NCBI RefSeq assembly: GCF_000730645.1
Contig: NZ_BBIU01000014.1
Coordinates: forward strand, 124,001-188,000
From: Pseudomonas parafulva NBRC 16636 = DSM 17004
Lineage (GTDB): Bacteria > Pseudomonadota > Gammaproteobacteria > Pseudomonadales > Pseudomonadaceae
Reading direction: 5' to 3'
Length of the DNA stretch: 64,000 bases
Shown piece after piece: positions 56,517-64,000 of this stretch (positions within the stretch are counted from its first letter, which is position 1; each line of letters opens with the position of its first letter). A program made the translations under genes and the position numbers. Under the pieces are notes generated by a model that was not told where the DNA came from, did not search any database, and saw only the letters and a list, made by a program, of their open reading frames with translations.

Positions 56517-57815
56517 ATGCTTCGATTTATGCGCCTCGCTGCCGTTCTCGGCAGCTTGCTCATGGCTGTGGCCGCTTCTGCGCGGGATATCGACGCCGCG
56601 AGCTATGGCTACCCCTTGACCAACCCGTTCGAGGCGACCATCGCCACCACGCCGCCAGACCAGCGCCCGATGCTGCCCAGCGACGATGAAATCGACCAGT
56701 CCGACTACAGCCTCACCCTGCGCCCAGAGCGCGAATTCACCCTGCCCGACAACTTCTGGGCGGTGAAAAAGCTCAAATACCGCCTGGCTCGCCAGGACCA
56801 CGCCGCGCCGCTGATCTTCATTATCGCCGGCACCGGGGCATCCTACAGCAGCAGCATCAACGAATACCTCAAGAAGCTGTTCTACCAGGCCGGTTTCCAC
56901 GTGGTGCAGCTGTCGTCGCCCACCAGCTTCGACTTCATCAGCGCTGCCTCGCGCTTCGCCACCCCCGGCATCAGCCAGGATGACGCCCAGGACATGTACC
57001 GCGTGATGCAGGCAGTCCGGGCCCAGCATGCACGGCTGCCGGTCACCGACTTCTACCTCACGGGGTACAGCCTCGGTGCGCTGGATGCCGCGTTCGTCAG
57101 CCACCTGGACGAAACCCGCCGCAGCTTCAACTTCAAGCGCGTGCTGCTGCTGAACCCGCCGGTGAACCTGTACACGTCCATCAACAACCTGGACAAACTG
57201 GTGCAGACCCAGGTGAAAGGCATTGACCGCAGCACCACCTTCTACGAGCTGATGCTGGAAAAACTGACCCGCTACTTCCAGGAAAAAGGCTATATCGACC
57301 TCAACGAGGCCTTGCTGTACGACTTCCAGCAGTCCCGTCAGCACCTGTCCAACGAACAGATGGCCATGTTGATCGGTACTTCGTTCCGCTTCTCGGCGGC
57401 CGACATCGCCTTTACCTCCGACCTGATCAACCGCCGCGGCCTGATCATCCCGCCCAAGCAGCCGATCACCGAAGGCACCAGCCTCACGCCCTATTTCAAG
57501 CGGGCCCTGCAATGTGACTTCGACTGCTACATGACCGAGCAGGTCATCCCCATGTGGCGGGCGCGCACCGGTGGCGGCACCATTCTGGAACTGACCAACC
57601 AGGTGAGCCTGTACGCGCTCAAGGACTACCTGCAAAACAGCAAGAAGATCGCCGTGATGCACAACGCCGACGACGTCATCCTGGGCCCAGGCGACATCGG
57701 CTTCCTGCGCAAGGTGTTCGGCGACCGCCTGACCCTCTACCCCCATGGCGGCCATTGCGGCAACCTCAACTATCGCGTCAACAGTGACGCCATGCTGGAG
57801 TTCTTCCGTGGTTAA
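56517..57815 (+). CDS. exported alpha/beta-hydrolase-fold protein
   Basis: Predicted periplasmic serine hydrolase of unknown substrate. The ATG at 56517 (MLRFMRLAAVLGSLLMAVAA) begins a signal peptide cleaved after ASA near residue 23; the whole protein is 432 residues. The nucleophile elbow is LTGYSLGALDAA, and the likely acid and His are in MHNADDVILGPGD and YPHGGHCGNL. FIIAGTGASYSS could be the oxyanion region. It overlaps mlaA by 8 bases. Homologues are sometimes labelled serine/threonine kinases, which the sequence does not support. A lipid-related role is inferred from the overlap only. Confidence 0.75.
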   Translation: MLRFMRLAAVLGSLLMAVAASARDIDAASYGYPLTNPFEATIATTPPDQRPMLPSDDEIDQSDYSLTLRPEREFTLPDNFWAVKKLKYRLARQDHAAPLIFIIAGTGASYSSSINEYLKKLFYQAGFHVVQLSSPTSFDFISAASRFATPGISQDDAQDMYRVMQAVRAQHARLPVTDFYLTGYSLGALDAAFVSHLDETRRSFNFKRVLLLNPPVNLYTSINNLDKLVQTQVKGIDRSTTFYELMLEKLTRYFQEKGYIDLNEALLYDFQQSRQHLSNEQMAMLIGTSFRFSAADIAFTSDLINRRGLIIPPKQPITEGTSLTPYFKRALQCDFDCYMTEQVIPMWRARTGGGTILELTNQVSLYALKDYLQNSKKIAVMHNADDVILGPGDIGFLRKVFGDRLTLYPHGGHCGNLNYRVNSDAMLEFFRG

Positions 57816-58635
57816 CAAACTCCTCTTTGCCGCGGCGCTGCTGGCCGCAGGCCATACCCTGGCCGCAGAAACCGCCCCACGGGCCAGCGTGGTCGAGGGC
57901 GACCCGCAGGTGATCGGCACCGCGCCCCTGGCCCCAGAGGCAGACGGCTTTCTCGACCCGCTGCGCGAGCTGAAATTCAACCCGGGGCTGGACCAGCGCG
58001 AGTTCGAGCGCTCCACCCTGGAGGCATTGAACGTGTACGACCCGCTGGAGTCGGTGAACCGGCGCGTGTACCACTTCAACTACCGGCTGGACCAATGGGT
58101 GCTGCTGCCGCTGGTCAACGGTTACCAGTACATCACCCCGCGCTTCGTGCGCAGTGGCGTGACCAATTTTTTCAACAACCTGGGCGATGTGCCCAACCTG
58201 TTCAACAGCGTGCTGCAGTTGAAGGCCAAGCGCTCGGCAGAAATCACCGCCCGCCTGATGTTCAACACCATCATTGGCGTGGGCGGGCTGTGGGACCCGG
58301 CCACCCGCATGGGGTTACCGCGCCAGAGCGAAGACTTTGGCCAGACGCTGGGCTTCTACGGCGTGCCGGAAGGCCCGTACCTGGTGCTGCCACTGCTGGG
58401 CCCGTCCAACCTGCGGGATACCACCGGGCTGGTGGTGGACTATGCCGGCGAACAGGCCGTCAACTACCTGGACGTGGCCGATACCAGCAAGAAGCACCCG
58501 GAAATCTTCGCCCTGCGCGTGGTGGACAAGCGCTACACCACCAACTTCCGCTATGGCCAGCTGAACTCGCCGTTCGAATACGAGAAAGTGCGCTACGTGT
58601 ATACCCAGTCGCGCAAGCTGCAGATCGCCGACTGA
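57808..58635 (+). CDS. mlaA: phospholipid-binding lipoprotein MlaA (VacJ)
   Basis: Outer-membrane component of the Mla system that removes phospholipids from the outer leaflet. The GTG at 57808 is chosen: GGAG lies 7 bases upstream and a signal peptide (NKLLFAAALLAAGHTLAA) follows; 275 residues. The conserved core is NVYDPLESVNRRVYHFN, VTNFFNNLGDVPNLFNSVLQ and GVGGLWDPATRMGL. A lipobox Cys is not visible, unlike E. coli MlaA, so it may be a soluble-type or differently anchored homologue. Coupled to the hydrolase gene by overlap. Confidence 0.9.
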   Translation: MVNKLLFAAALLAAGHTLAAETAPRASVVEGDPQVIGTAPLAPEADGFLDPLRELKFNPGLDQREFERSTLEALNVYDPLESVNRRVYHFNYRLDQWVLLPLVNGYQYITPRFVRSGVTNFFNNLGDVPNLFNSVLQLKAKRSAEITARLMFNTIIGVGGLWDPATRMGLPRQSEDFGQTLGFYGVPEGPYLVLPLLGPSNLRDTTGLVVDYAGEQAVNYLDVADTSKKHPEIFALRVVDKRYTTNFRYGQLNSPFEYEKVRYVYTQSRKLQIAD

Positions 58636-58641
58636 AACCGC

Positions 58642-58673
58642 TGCGCCACTGCCACCCGCTGGGCAGTGGCGCA
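58642..58673. terminator. hairpin between convergent mlaA and acyltransferase genes
   Basis: Twelve-bp perfect stem TGCGCCACTGCC and its complement with an 8-base loop, 6 bases after the mlaA stop and 8 before the acyltransferase stop. No T tract, but position and strength suggest termination in both directions. Confidence 0.6.
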
Positions 58674-58680
58674 ACACCGG

Positions 58681-59616
58681 TCAACGGCTTTTCTTGTCGT
58701 ACAGCCGGGGCGCCCCTTCCGGGCGTGACTTGAACCGGCGGTGTGCCCACAGGTACTGCTCCGGGCACTCGCGCAACACCCCCTCCACCCATTGGTTGAT
58801 GCGCAGGCAGTCGGCCTCTTCGCTTTCACCCGGGAAGCCTGCCAGCGGCGGGTGGATCACCAGGCGGTAACCACTGCCGTCCTCCAGGCGTTTTTGCGTG
58901 AACGGAATCACCTGCGCCCTGCCCAGGCGGGCGAACTTGGTGGTGGCGGTCACCGTGGCGGCCGGGATGCCGAACAGCGGCACGAAAACACTTTGCTTGG
59001 CGCCATAGTCCTGGTCAGGTGCGTACCAGATGGCGCGGCCTGCCCGCAGCAGTTTGAGCATGCCGCGCACGTCTTCGCGCTCAACGGCCAGCGAATCGAG
59101 GTTGTGGCGCTCACGGCCGCTGCGCTGGATGAAGTCGAACAGCGCATTGCCGTGCTCGCGGTACATGCCATCGATGGTGTGCTGCTGGCCCAGCAGCGCC
59201 GCGCCGATTTCCAGGGTGGTGAAATGCACCGCCATCAAGATGGCGCCCTGGCCGGCCTGTTGTGCCGCCTGCAAGTGCTCAAGGCCCTCGACGTGGGCCA
59301 GGCGCGCCAGCCGGGCCTTGGGCCACCACCAGCTCATGGCCATTTCGAAGAAGGCAATGCCGGTGGAGGCGAAATTGGCCTTCAGTAGGCGCTGCCGTTC
59401 GTCAGCCGACAGCTCGGGGAAACACAGCTCCAGGTTGCGCGCGGCAATGCGGCGGCGTTCGCCGGCAAAGCGATACATGACCGCCCCCAGCGCGGCACCC
59501 AGCTTGAGCAGCACCTTGTACGGCAACTGAACCACCAGCCACAACAGGCCCAGGCCCAGCCACAGGCCCCAGAACTTGGGGTGAAGGAAATAGGGGCGAA
59601 AACGCGGGCGTTCCAT
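58681..59616 (-). CDS. lipid A biosynthesis acyltransferase (LpxL/HtrB family)
   Basis: Adds a secondary acyl chain, probably laurate, to lipid A at the inner membrane. The 311-residue protein has an N-terminal anchor (about 17-35) and the catalytic His-X4-Glu motif in AVHFTTLEIG near residue 131. Further family segments are YREHGNALFD, YAPDQDYG and the C-terminal WAHRRFKSRP. Pseudomonads carry more than one LpxL paralogue, so the exact position and chain are not assigned. It is divergent from minC. Confidence 0.93.
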   Translation of the reverse strand: MERPRFRPYFLHPKFWGLWLGLGLLWLVVQLPYKVLLKLGAALGAVMYRFAGERRRIAARNLELCFPELSADERQRLLKANFASTGIAFFEMAMSWWWPKARLARLAHVEGLEHLQAAQQAGQGAILMAVHFTTLEIGAALLGQQHTIDGMYREHGNALFDFIQRSGRERHNLDSLAVEREDVRGMLKLLRAGRAIWYAPDQDYGAKQSVFVPLFGIPAATVTATTKFARLGRAQVIPFTQKRLEDGSGYRLVIHPPLAGFPGESEEADCLRINQWVEGVLRECPEQYLWAHRRFKSRPEGAPRLYDKKSR

Positions 59617-59668
59617 TGAAGCTTCCGGTAAGACAAAGGCCGCGCATTCTACAACGGATCAGCACAAG

Positions 59669-59697
59669 TTGCGGGCAACCGGTCTTATCGTTATAAG
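59669..59697 (+). promoter_or_regulatory. candidate sigma-70 promoter of minC
   Basis: TTGCGG (59669-59674), 17 bases, then TATAAG (59692-59697), in the gap between the divergent acyltransferase and minC, about 40 bases before the minC start. Confidence 0.5.
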
Positions 59698-59736
59698 TCA
59701 GGGCACTTTTTCCGCAACAAGCCGTCTATGCAGACC

Positions 59737-60486
59737 ATGAGCCAAAACCACACACCCGACACCGCCTCCGTGTTCCAGCTCAAGGGCAGCATGCTCGCCA
59801 TCACCGTACTGGAACTGGCGCGCAATGACCTTGAAGCCCTTGACCGCCAACTGGCAGCCAAGGTCGCCCAGGCACCCAACTTCTTCAGCAACACGCCGCT
59901 GGTGCTGGCGCTGGACAAGCTGCCGGCTGGCGAAGGCGCAATCGACCTGCCCGGCTTGATGCGGATCTGCCGTCATCACGGCCTGCGTACCTTGGCCATC
60001 CGCGCCAATCGCATCGAGGACATTGCGGCCGCCATTGCCATCGACCTGCCTGTGCTGCCGCCGTCCGGTGCCCGCGAACGGCCACTGGAGCCTGAGCCGG
60101 AAGTGCGCAAGCCAGAGCCTGCGCCCACCCCGCCACCGGTGGTGGAGCCTGAGGTGCGGCCCACCCGCATCATCACCTCGCCGGTGCGCGGCGGCCAGCA
60201 GATCTACGCCCAGGGCGGCGACCTGGTGGTGACCACCTCGGTCAGCCCGGGTGCGGAACTTCTGGCCGATGGCAACATCCATGTGTACGGCGCCATGCGC
60301 GGCCGGGCCCTGGCCGGCATCAAGGGCAATACCAAGGCGCGTATCTTCTGCCAGCAAATGACCGCCGAGATGGTTTCCATCGCCGGCCAGTACAAAGTCT
60401 GCGAAGACTTGCGCCGCGACCCGCTGTGGGGCACCGGCGTGCAAATCAGCCTGTCTGGCGACGTGTTGAACATCACCCGTCTTTAA
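59737..60486 (+). CDS. minC: septum site-determining protein MinC
   Basis: FtsZ polymerisation inhibitor that, with MinD, blocks division near the poles. The ATG at 59737 ([18 protein letters not shown]) gives 249 residues; an ATG three codons upstream is possible and neither has a clear ribosome-binding site. The N-terminal FtsZ-inhibiting domain (about 10-110) joins by a Pro/Glu-rich linker (about 112-145) to the beta-helical C-terminal domain with [15 protein letters not shown] and [15 protein letters not shown]. Confidence 0.96.
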   Translation: MSQNHTPDTASVFQLKGSMLAITVLELARNDLEALDRQLAAKVAQAPNFFSNTPLVLALDKLPAGEGAIDLPGLMRICRHHGLRTLAIRANRIEDIAAAIAIDLPVLPPSGARERPLEPEPEVRKPEPAPTPPPVVEPEVRPTRIITSPVRGGQQIYAQGGDLVVTTSVSPGAELLADGNIHVYGAMRGRALAGIKGNTKARIFCQQMTAEMVSIAGQYKVCEDLRRDPLWGTGVQISLSGDVLNITRL

Positions 60487-60585
60487 CGGATACTTGCCAG
60501 CATTTTTAGCGCAACTTTTTACCGTTGCCGTTACTTCAGTTATTTGCAGGGACTTGCGTCCCGATCATTTTAGGGGTGAAACACC

Positions 60586-61398
60586 TTGGCCAAAATTCTC
60601 GTGGTTACTTCCGGCAAAGGGGGTGTGGGCAAGACCACCACCAGCGCCGCCATTGGTACCGGCCTCGCACTGCGTGGCCACAAGACCGTCATCGTCGACT
60701 TCGACGTGGGGCTGCGTAACCTCGACCTGATCATGGGCTGTGAACGCCGCGTGGTGTACGACTTCGTCAACGTCGTCAACGGCGAAGCCAACCTGCAGCA
60801 AGCCCTGATCAAGGACAAGCGCCTGGAGAACCTGTACGTACTGGCCGCCAGCCAGACGCGTGACAAGGACGCCCTCACCCAGGAAGGCGTTGAAAAGGTA
60901 CTGATGGAACTGAAAGAACAGTTCGAGTACGTGATCTGCGATTCGCCGGCCGGCATCGAGAAAGGTGCCCACCTGGCCATGTACTTCGCCGATGAAGCCA
61001 TTGTGGTCACCAACCCTGAGGTGTCTTCGGTACGTGACTCCGACCGCATGCTGGGCATTCTGTCGAGCAAGTCGCGCCGCTCCGAAAACGGCGAAGAGCC
61101 GATCAAGGAACACCTGCTGATCACCCGTTACCACCCAGAGCGCGTGGTAAAGGGCGAAATGCTGAGCGTGGCCGACGTCGAAGAAATCCTGTCGATCAAG
61201 CTCAAGGGCGTGATCCCGGAATCGCAGGCGGTGCTCAAGGCATCCAACCAAGGTATCCCGGTCATTCTCGACGACCAGAGCGATGCCGGCCAGGCCTACA
61301 GCGACGCGGTAGACCGCCTGCTGGGCAAAGAGAAGCCGATGCGCTTCATCGATGTACAGAAGAAGGGATTCTTCGAGCGCATTTTCGGGAGCAAATAA
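60586..61398 (+). CDS. minD: septum site-determining protein MinD
   Basis: Membrane-associated ParA-type ATPase of the Min oscillator. Translation starts at a TTG (60586) with AGGGGTG about 7 bases before it; the 270-residue product begins AKILVVTSGKGGVGKTT with the deviant Walker A (GKGGVGKTT). The C-terminal amphipathic membrane helix (KKGFFERIFG) is intact. A 99-base gap separates it from minC, and minE starts 4 bases after its stop. Confidence 0.97.
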   Translation: MAKILVVTSGKGGVGKTTTSAAIGTGLALRGHKTVIVDFDVGLRNLDLIMGCERRVVYDFVNVVNGEANLQQALIKDKRLENLYVLAASQTRDKDALTQEGVEKVLMELKEQFEYVICDSPAGIEKGAHLAMYFADEAIVVTNPEVSSVRDSDRMLGILSSKSRRSENGEEPIKEHLLITRYHPERVVKGEMLSVADVEEILSIKLKGVIPESQAVLKASNQGIPVILDDQSDAGQAYSDAVDRLLGKEKPMRFIDVQKKGFFERIFGSK

Positions 61399-61401
61399 AC
61401 C

Positions 61402-61656
61402 ATGAACCTTTTTGACTTCTTTCGTGGCAGACAAAAACAGACCAGCGCGTCGGTGGCGAAAGAGCGTCTACAGATCATCGTGGCGCACGAGCGCGGCCAA
61501 CGCAGCGAACCGGACTACCTGCCGGAGTTGCAAAGAGAACTGCTGGAAGTCATTCGCAAGTACGTGAACATCGGCAACGATGACGTGCACATCGAATTGG
61601 AAAACCAGGGAAGTTGCTCGATTCTGGAGCTGAACATCACCCTGCCTGATCGCTGA
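61402..61656 (+). CDS. minE: cell division topological specificity factor MinE
   Basis: Stimulates MinD ATPase and restricts MinCD to the poles. The 84-residue protein starts [12 protein letters not shown] (membrane-targeting helix), has the MinD-contact stretch [16 protein letters not shown] and the C-terminal dimerisation domain. Coupled to minD. Confidence 0.97.
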   Translation: MNLFDFFRGRQKQTSASVAKERLQIIVAHERGQRSEPDYLPELQRELLEVIRKYVNIGNDDVHIELENQGSCSILELNITLPDR

Positions 61657-61680
61657 TACCGCGAGCAGGAGTGGGTTATT

Positions 61681-61780
61681 GGGGCTGCTTTGCAGCCCGT
61701 CGCCGGCAAACCGGCTCTTGCAGGTCATGCACATGCCTGTGGGGCTCGGTTTGCCGGCGATGGGCCGCACAGCGGCCCCA
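61681..61780. repeat. inverted REP pair between minE and rluA
   Basis: Two facing units: GGGGCTGC..GCAGCCC with CGCCGGCAAACCGGCTC on the left, and CTCGGTTTGCCGGCGATG with GGCCGC..GCGGCCCC on the right, with GCAGG/CCTGT at the inner ends. The family differs from the TAGGAGC type at 29202 and 40522. It fills most of the 156-base gap. Confidence 0.8.
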
Positions 61781-61812
61781 CTGCTTTTCACCGATTCAAC
61801 CGAGACCACGCA

Positions 61813-62448
61813 ATGCCGCTGTCCACTATCCAGATCCTGCACGAAGACGCCGCCATCCTGGTGATCAACAAACCCACCCTGCTGCTGTCCGTGCCCGGCC
61901 GGGCGGATGACAACAAGGATTGCCTGATCACCCGCCTGCAGGAAAACGGCTACCCCGATGCGCTGACCGTGCACCGCCTGGACTGGGAAACCTCCGGCAT
62001 CATCCTGCTGGCCCGCGATGCCGACAGCCACCGCGAGCTGTCGCGTCAGTTCCATGACCGGGAAACCGAAAAAGCCTACACCGCACTGTGCTGGGGCCAG
62101 CCGACACTGGACAGCGGCAGCATCGACCTGCCGCTGCGCTACGACCCGCCTACCAAGCCCCGCCATGTGGTCGACCATGAGCAGGGCAAGCATGCCCTGA
62201 CGTTCTGGCGCATCCTCGAACGCTGCGGCGACCACTGCCGCGTGGAGCTGACGCCCATCACCGGCCGCTCCCACCAGTTGCGGGTGCATATGCTGTCCAT
62301 CGGCCACCCGCTGCTGGGCGACCGCCTGTACGCCAACCCCGAAGCCCTGGCAGCCCACCCGCGGCTATGCCTGCACGCCTCGATGCTGAGCTTTACCCAC
62401 CCGGTATCCGGGCAGCGGTTGAAGTTCGAGTGCCCCGCCCCTTTCTGA
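61813..62448 (+). CDS. rluA: 23S rRNA U746 / tRNA U32 pseudouridine synthase
   Basis: Isomerises uridine to pseudouridine in 23S rRNA and in tRNA position 32. The ATG at 61813 (MPLSTIQILHEDAAILVINKP) gives 211 residues, the length of RluA without an S4 domain. The catalytic Asp is in VHRLDWETSGI near residue 59, and RSHQLRVHM and HASMLSFTHP follow. The longer open frame upstream runs through REP sequence and is not coding. Confidence 0.92.
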   Translation: MPLSTIQILHEDAAILVINKPTLLLSVPGRADDNKDCLITRLQENGYPDALTVHRLDWETSGIILLARDADSHRELSRQFHDRETEKAYTALCWGQPTLDSGSIDLPLRYDPPTKPRHVVDHEQGKHALTFWRILERCGDHCRVELTPITGRSHQLRVHMLSIGHPLLGDRLYANPEALAAHPRLCLHASMLSFTHPVSGQRLKFECPAPF

Positions 62449-62461
62449 ACGGCCGTAAACA

Positions 62462-62502
62462 CCCAGGCAGGCCGCCTGGGGCTTGCCCCTGAGCGGGTTT
62501 TT
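62462..62502 (+). terminator. terminator after rluA
   Basis: CCCAGGC/GCCTGGG hairpin (62462-62480) followed by a second weak fold and a T5 stretch at 62498-62502, before the M18 peptidase gene. Confidence 0.5.
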
Positions 62503-62506
62503 ATTG

Positions 62507-62533
62507 AAGCTTGCAGCTTGCTGCCAGCCGCTT
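62507..62533. repeat. degenerate AGCTTGC repeat
   Basis: Contains TGCAGCTTGC-TGCC and GCCGCTT, the inverse form of the repeat cluster at 42161-42279. It ends 15 bases before the M18 peptidase start. Confidence 0.5.
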
Positions 62534-62548
62534 GACCCGGAGTAAGCC

Positions 62549-63838
62549 ATGCGCGATGTACTGAACTCAGGCCTTATCGAATTTCTGAAGGCCTCCCCTA
62601 CCCCATTCCATGCCACTGCCAGCCTTGCCCAGCGCCTTGAGGCGGGCGGCTATCAGCGCCTGGATGAGCGCGACAGCTGGGCGGTGGTACCCGGTGGGCG
62701 CTACTACGTCACCCGCAACGACTCGTCGATCATCGCCATCCAGCTGGGCAAACAGTCGCCGCTGCTCAACGGTATCCGCATGGTCGGCGCCCACACCGAC
62801 AGCCCCTGCCTGCGGGTAAAGCCGCAGCCAGAGCTGCAACGCCAGGGCTTTTTGCAACTGGGCGTGGAGGTGTACGGCGGTGCCCTGCTGGCGCCGTGGT
62901 TCGACCGCGACCTGTCGCTGGCCGGGCGCGTTACCTATCGCCGTGACGGCAAGGTCGAAAGCCAGCTGATCGACTTCGCGCTGCCGATTGCGGTGATCCC
63001 CAACCTGGCCATTCACCTTAACCGTGGGGCCAATGAAGGCTGGGCCATCAACCCGCAGAACGAGCTGCCACCGATCCTGGCCCAGGTGGCCGGGGATGAG
63101 CGCCTCGATTTTCGCGCCGTGCTCACAGAGCAACTGGCCCGCGAACACCAACTGAACGCGGATGTGGTGCTGGACTACGAGCTGAGCTTCTACGACACCC
63201 AGGCCGCTGCCCAGGTGGGGTTGCAGGGTGATTTCATTGCCGGCGCACGGCTGGACAACCTGTTGTCGTGCTACGCCGGGCTACAGGCGCTGCTGGCCGC
63301 GGACAGCGATGAAACCTGCGTGCTGGTGTGCAACGACCACGAAGAGGTGGGCAGCAGCTCGGCCTGTGGCGCCGACGGCCCGATGCTGGAGCAGACCCTG
63401 CAGCGCCTGCTGCCTGACGGCGACGCCTATGTGCGCACCATCCAGCGCTCGCTGATGGTGTCGGCCGACAACGCCCACGGCGTACACCCCAACTATGCCG
63501 ACAAGCACGACGGCAATCACGGCCCCAAGCTGAACGCCGGGCCGGTGATCAAGGTAAACAACAACCAGCGCTACGCCACCAACAGCGAAACCGCCGGGTT
63601 CTTCCGCCACCTGTGCATGGCCGAGGAAGTGCCGGTGCAAAGCTTCGTGGTGCGCAGCGACATGGGCTGCGGCTCCACGATCGGGCCGATTGCAGCCAGC
63701 CACCTGGGCGTGCGCACGGTGGACATCGGGCTGCCGACCTTCGCCATGCACTCGATCAGGGAACTGTGCGGCAGCCACGACCTGGCGCACTTGGTGAAAG
63801 TACTCACAGCGTTCTACCGCAGCCGCGAACTGCCTTGA
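62549..63838 (+). CDS. apeB: M18-family aminopeptidase
   Basis: Di-zinc aminopeptidase that removes N-terminal (often acidic or neutral) residues in the cytoplasm, active as a large oligomer. The 429-residue protein has the metal/catalytic segments [32 protein letters not shown] and [12 protein letters not shown], and [10 protein letters not shown] near residue 372. The start follows a GGAGTAAG ribosome-binding site. Order minCDE-rluA-apeB is conserved in Pseudomonas. Confidence 0.93.
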   Translation: MRDVLNSGLIEFLKASPTPFHATASLAQRLEAGGYQRLDERDSWAVVPGGRYYVTRNDSSIIAIQLGKQSPLLNGIRMVGAHTDSPCLRVKPQPELQRQGFLQLGVEVYGGALLAPWFDRDLSLAGRVTYRRDGKVESQLIDFALPIAVIPNLAIHLNRGANEGWAINPQNELPPILAQVAGDERLDFRAVLTEQLAREHQLNADVVLDYELSFYDTQAAAQVGLQGDFIAGARLDNLLSCYAGLQALLAADSDETCVLVCNDHEEVGSSSACGADGPMLEQTLQRLLPDGDAYVRTIQRSLMVSADNAHGVHPNYADKHDGNHGPKLNAGPVIKVNNNQRYATNSETAGFFRHLCMAEEVPVQSFVVRSDMGCGSTIGPIAASHLGVRTVDIGLPTFAMHSIRELCGSHDLAHLVKVLTAFYRSRELP

Positions 63839-63949
63839 CCTGCACTGGGCGTGCCCGGGCTTCTGGCTTGGGCATGCCCGGGGTCAACCCGCCTGGGTGG
63901 TAACGCGCTATGCTTGCTTCAAGGTTTCACTGCACAAGGATCGTCGCCC

Positions 63950-64000
63950 ATGTCACCGTTTCTGTCCCTCTTCCTGCCTGTCTGTGTTTTTCTGCTGTTG
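63950..64000 (+). CDS. start of an unidentified gene, cut by window end
   Basis: An ATG at 63950 with AAGGA 9 bases upstream opens a frame of 17 codons to the window end: Met-Ser-Pro-Phe-Leu-Ser-Leu then mainly hydrophobic residues. This looks like a signal peptide or first membrane helix. Too little is present to name it. Confidence 0.5.
   Translation, partial: MSPFLSLFLPVCVFLLL

Noticed and set aside
63841..63890. GGGCGTGCCC and GGGCATGCCC after the M18 peptidase gene as a terminator
   Set aside because: Each is only a 4-bp stem and the longer pairing is imperfect; no T tract follows.

Overview
The window reads as a chromosome segment of a fluorescent pseudomonad, most likely of the Pseudomonas putida group. 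This rests on gene content and order, not on a database search: ihfB-rpsA-cmk-tyrA/aroA-pheA-serC-gyrA, the mtnA/ubiG-mupP junction, the NAGGN osmolyte operon, actP with a betaine-binding protein, minCDE-rluA-apeB, and REP-type palindromes with a RAYT transposase. No rRNA, tRNA, CRISPR array, prophage or classical insertion sequence was found.

1-13,000: an O-antigen locus of the ABC-transporter type, visibly richer in A+T than the rest. rfbB (cut by the window edge), rfbD, rfbA and a family-2 glycosyltransferase run on the plus strand. They converge on a minus-strand series: wbpW/manC-like, a glycosyltransferase with an 11-G tract, rfbC, wzm, wzt (with a C-terminal carbohydrate-binding extension) and a 1317-residue methyltransferase / coiled-coil / RgpF-like / HAD protein. 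Together they would make dTDP-L-rhamnose and GDP-mannose, assemble a polysaccharide in the cytoplasm and export it. The giant protein is the best candidate for chain termination or length control.

13,250-26,250: mostly minus-strand core genes: a beta-CASP metallohydrolase, a LapA-type membrane protein, ihfB, a RAYT with REP sequences, rpsA, cmk, a tyrA-aroA fusion, pheA, serC and gyrA. cmk to serC overlap or nearly touch, so aromatic amino acid and serine synthesis is probably one operon.

26,500-42,100: mtnA diverges from ubiG-mupP-SDR. Then follow a TenA/PqqC-like protein, a GGDEF/EAL gene split by an in-frame amber codon, an ABC exporter with a DsbA-like protein, trhO, a BolA protein, a DUF2059 protein, fumC, an EamA transporter and a polyphosphate:AMP phosphotransferase.

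42,100-54,200: a cluster of AGCTGCA-type repeats, mnmC, the three-gene NAGGN operon (amidotransferase, synthetase, M42 peptidase), a YheU protein, a CsrA/RsmI regulator, an SDR, a 50-residue DUF3309 protein, actP with its DUF485 partner, and an orphan betaine-binding protein.

54,400-64,000: a GH17 membrane protein, a small membrane protein, a periplasmic alpha/beta hydrolase overlapping mlaA, a lipid A acyltransferase, minCDE, rluA, an M18 aminopeptidase and the first codons of another gene.

The points most worth checking are the giant O-antigen protein with its Wzt, the G11 tract in a glycosyltransferase, and the amber-split GGDEF/EAL gene.
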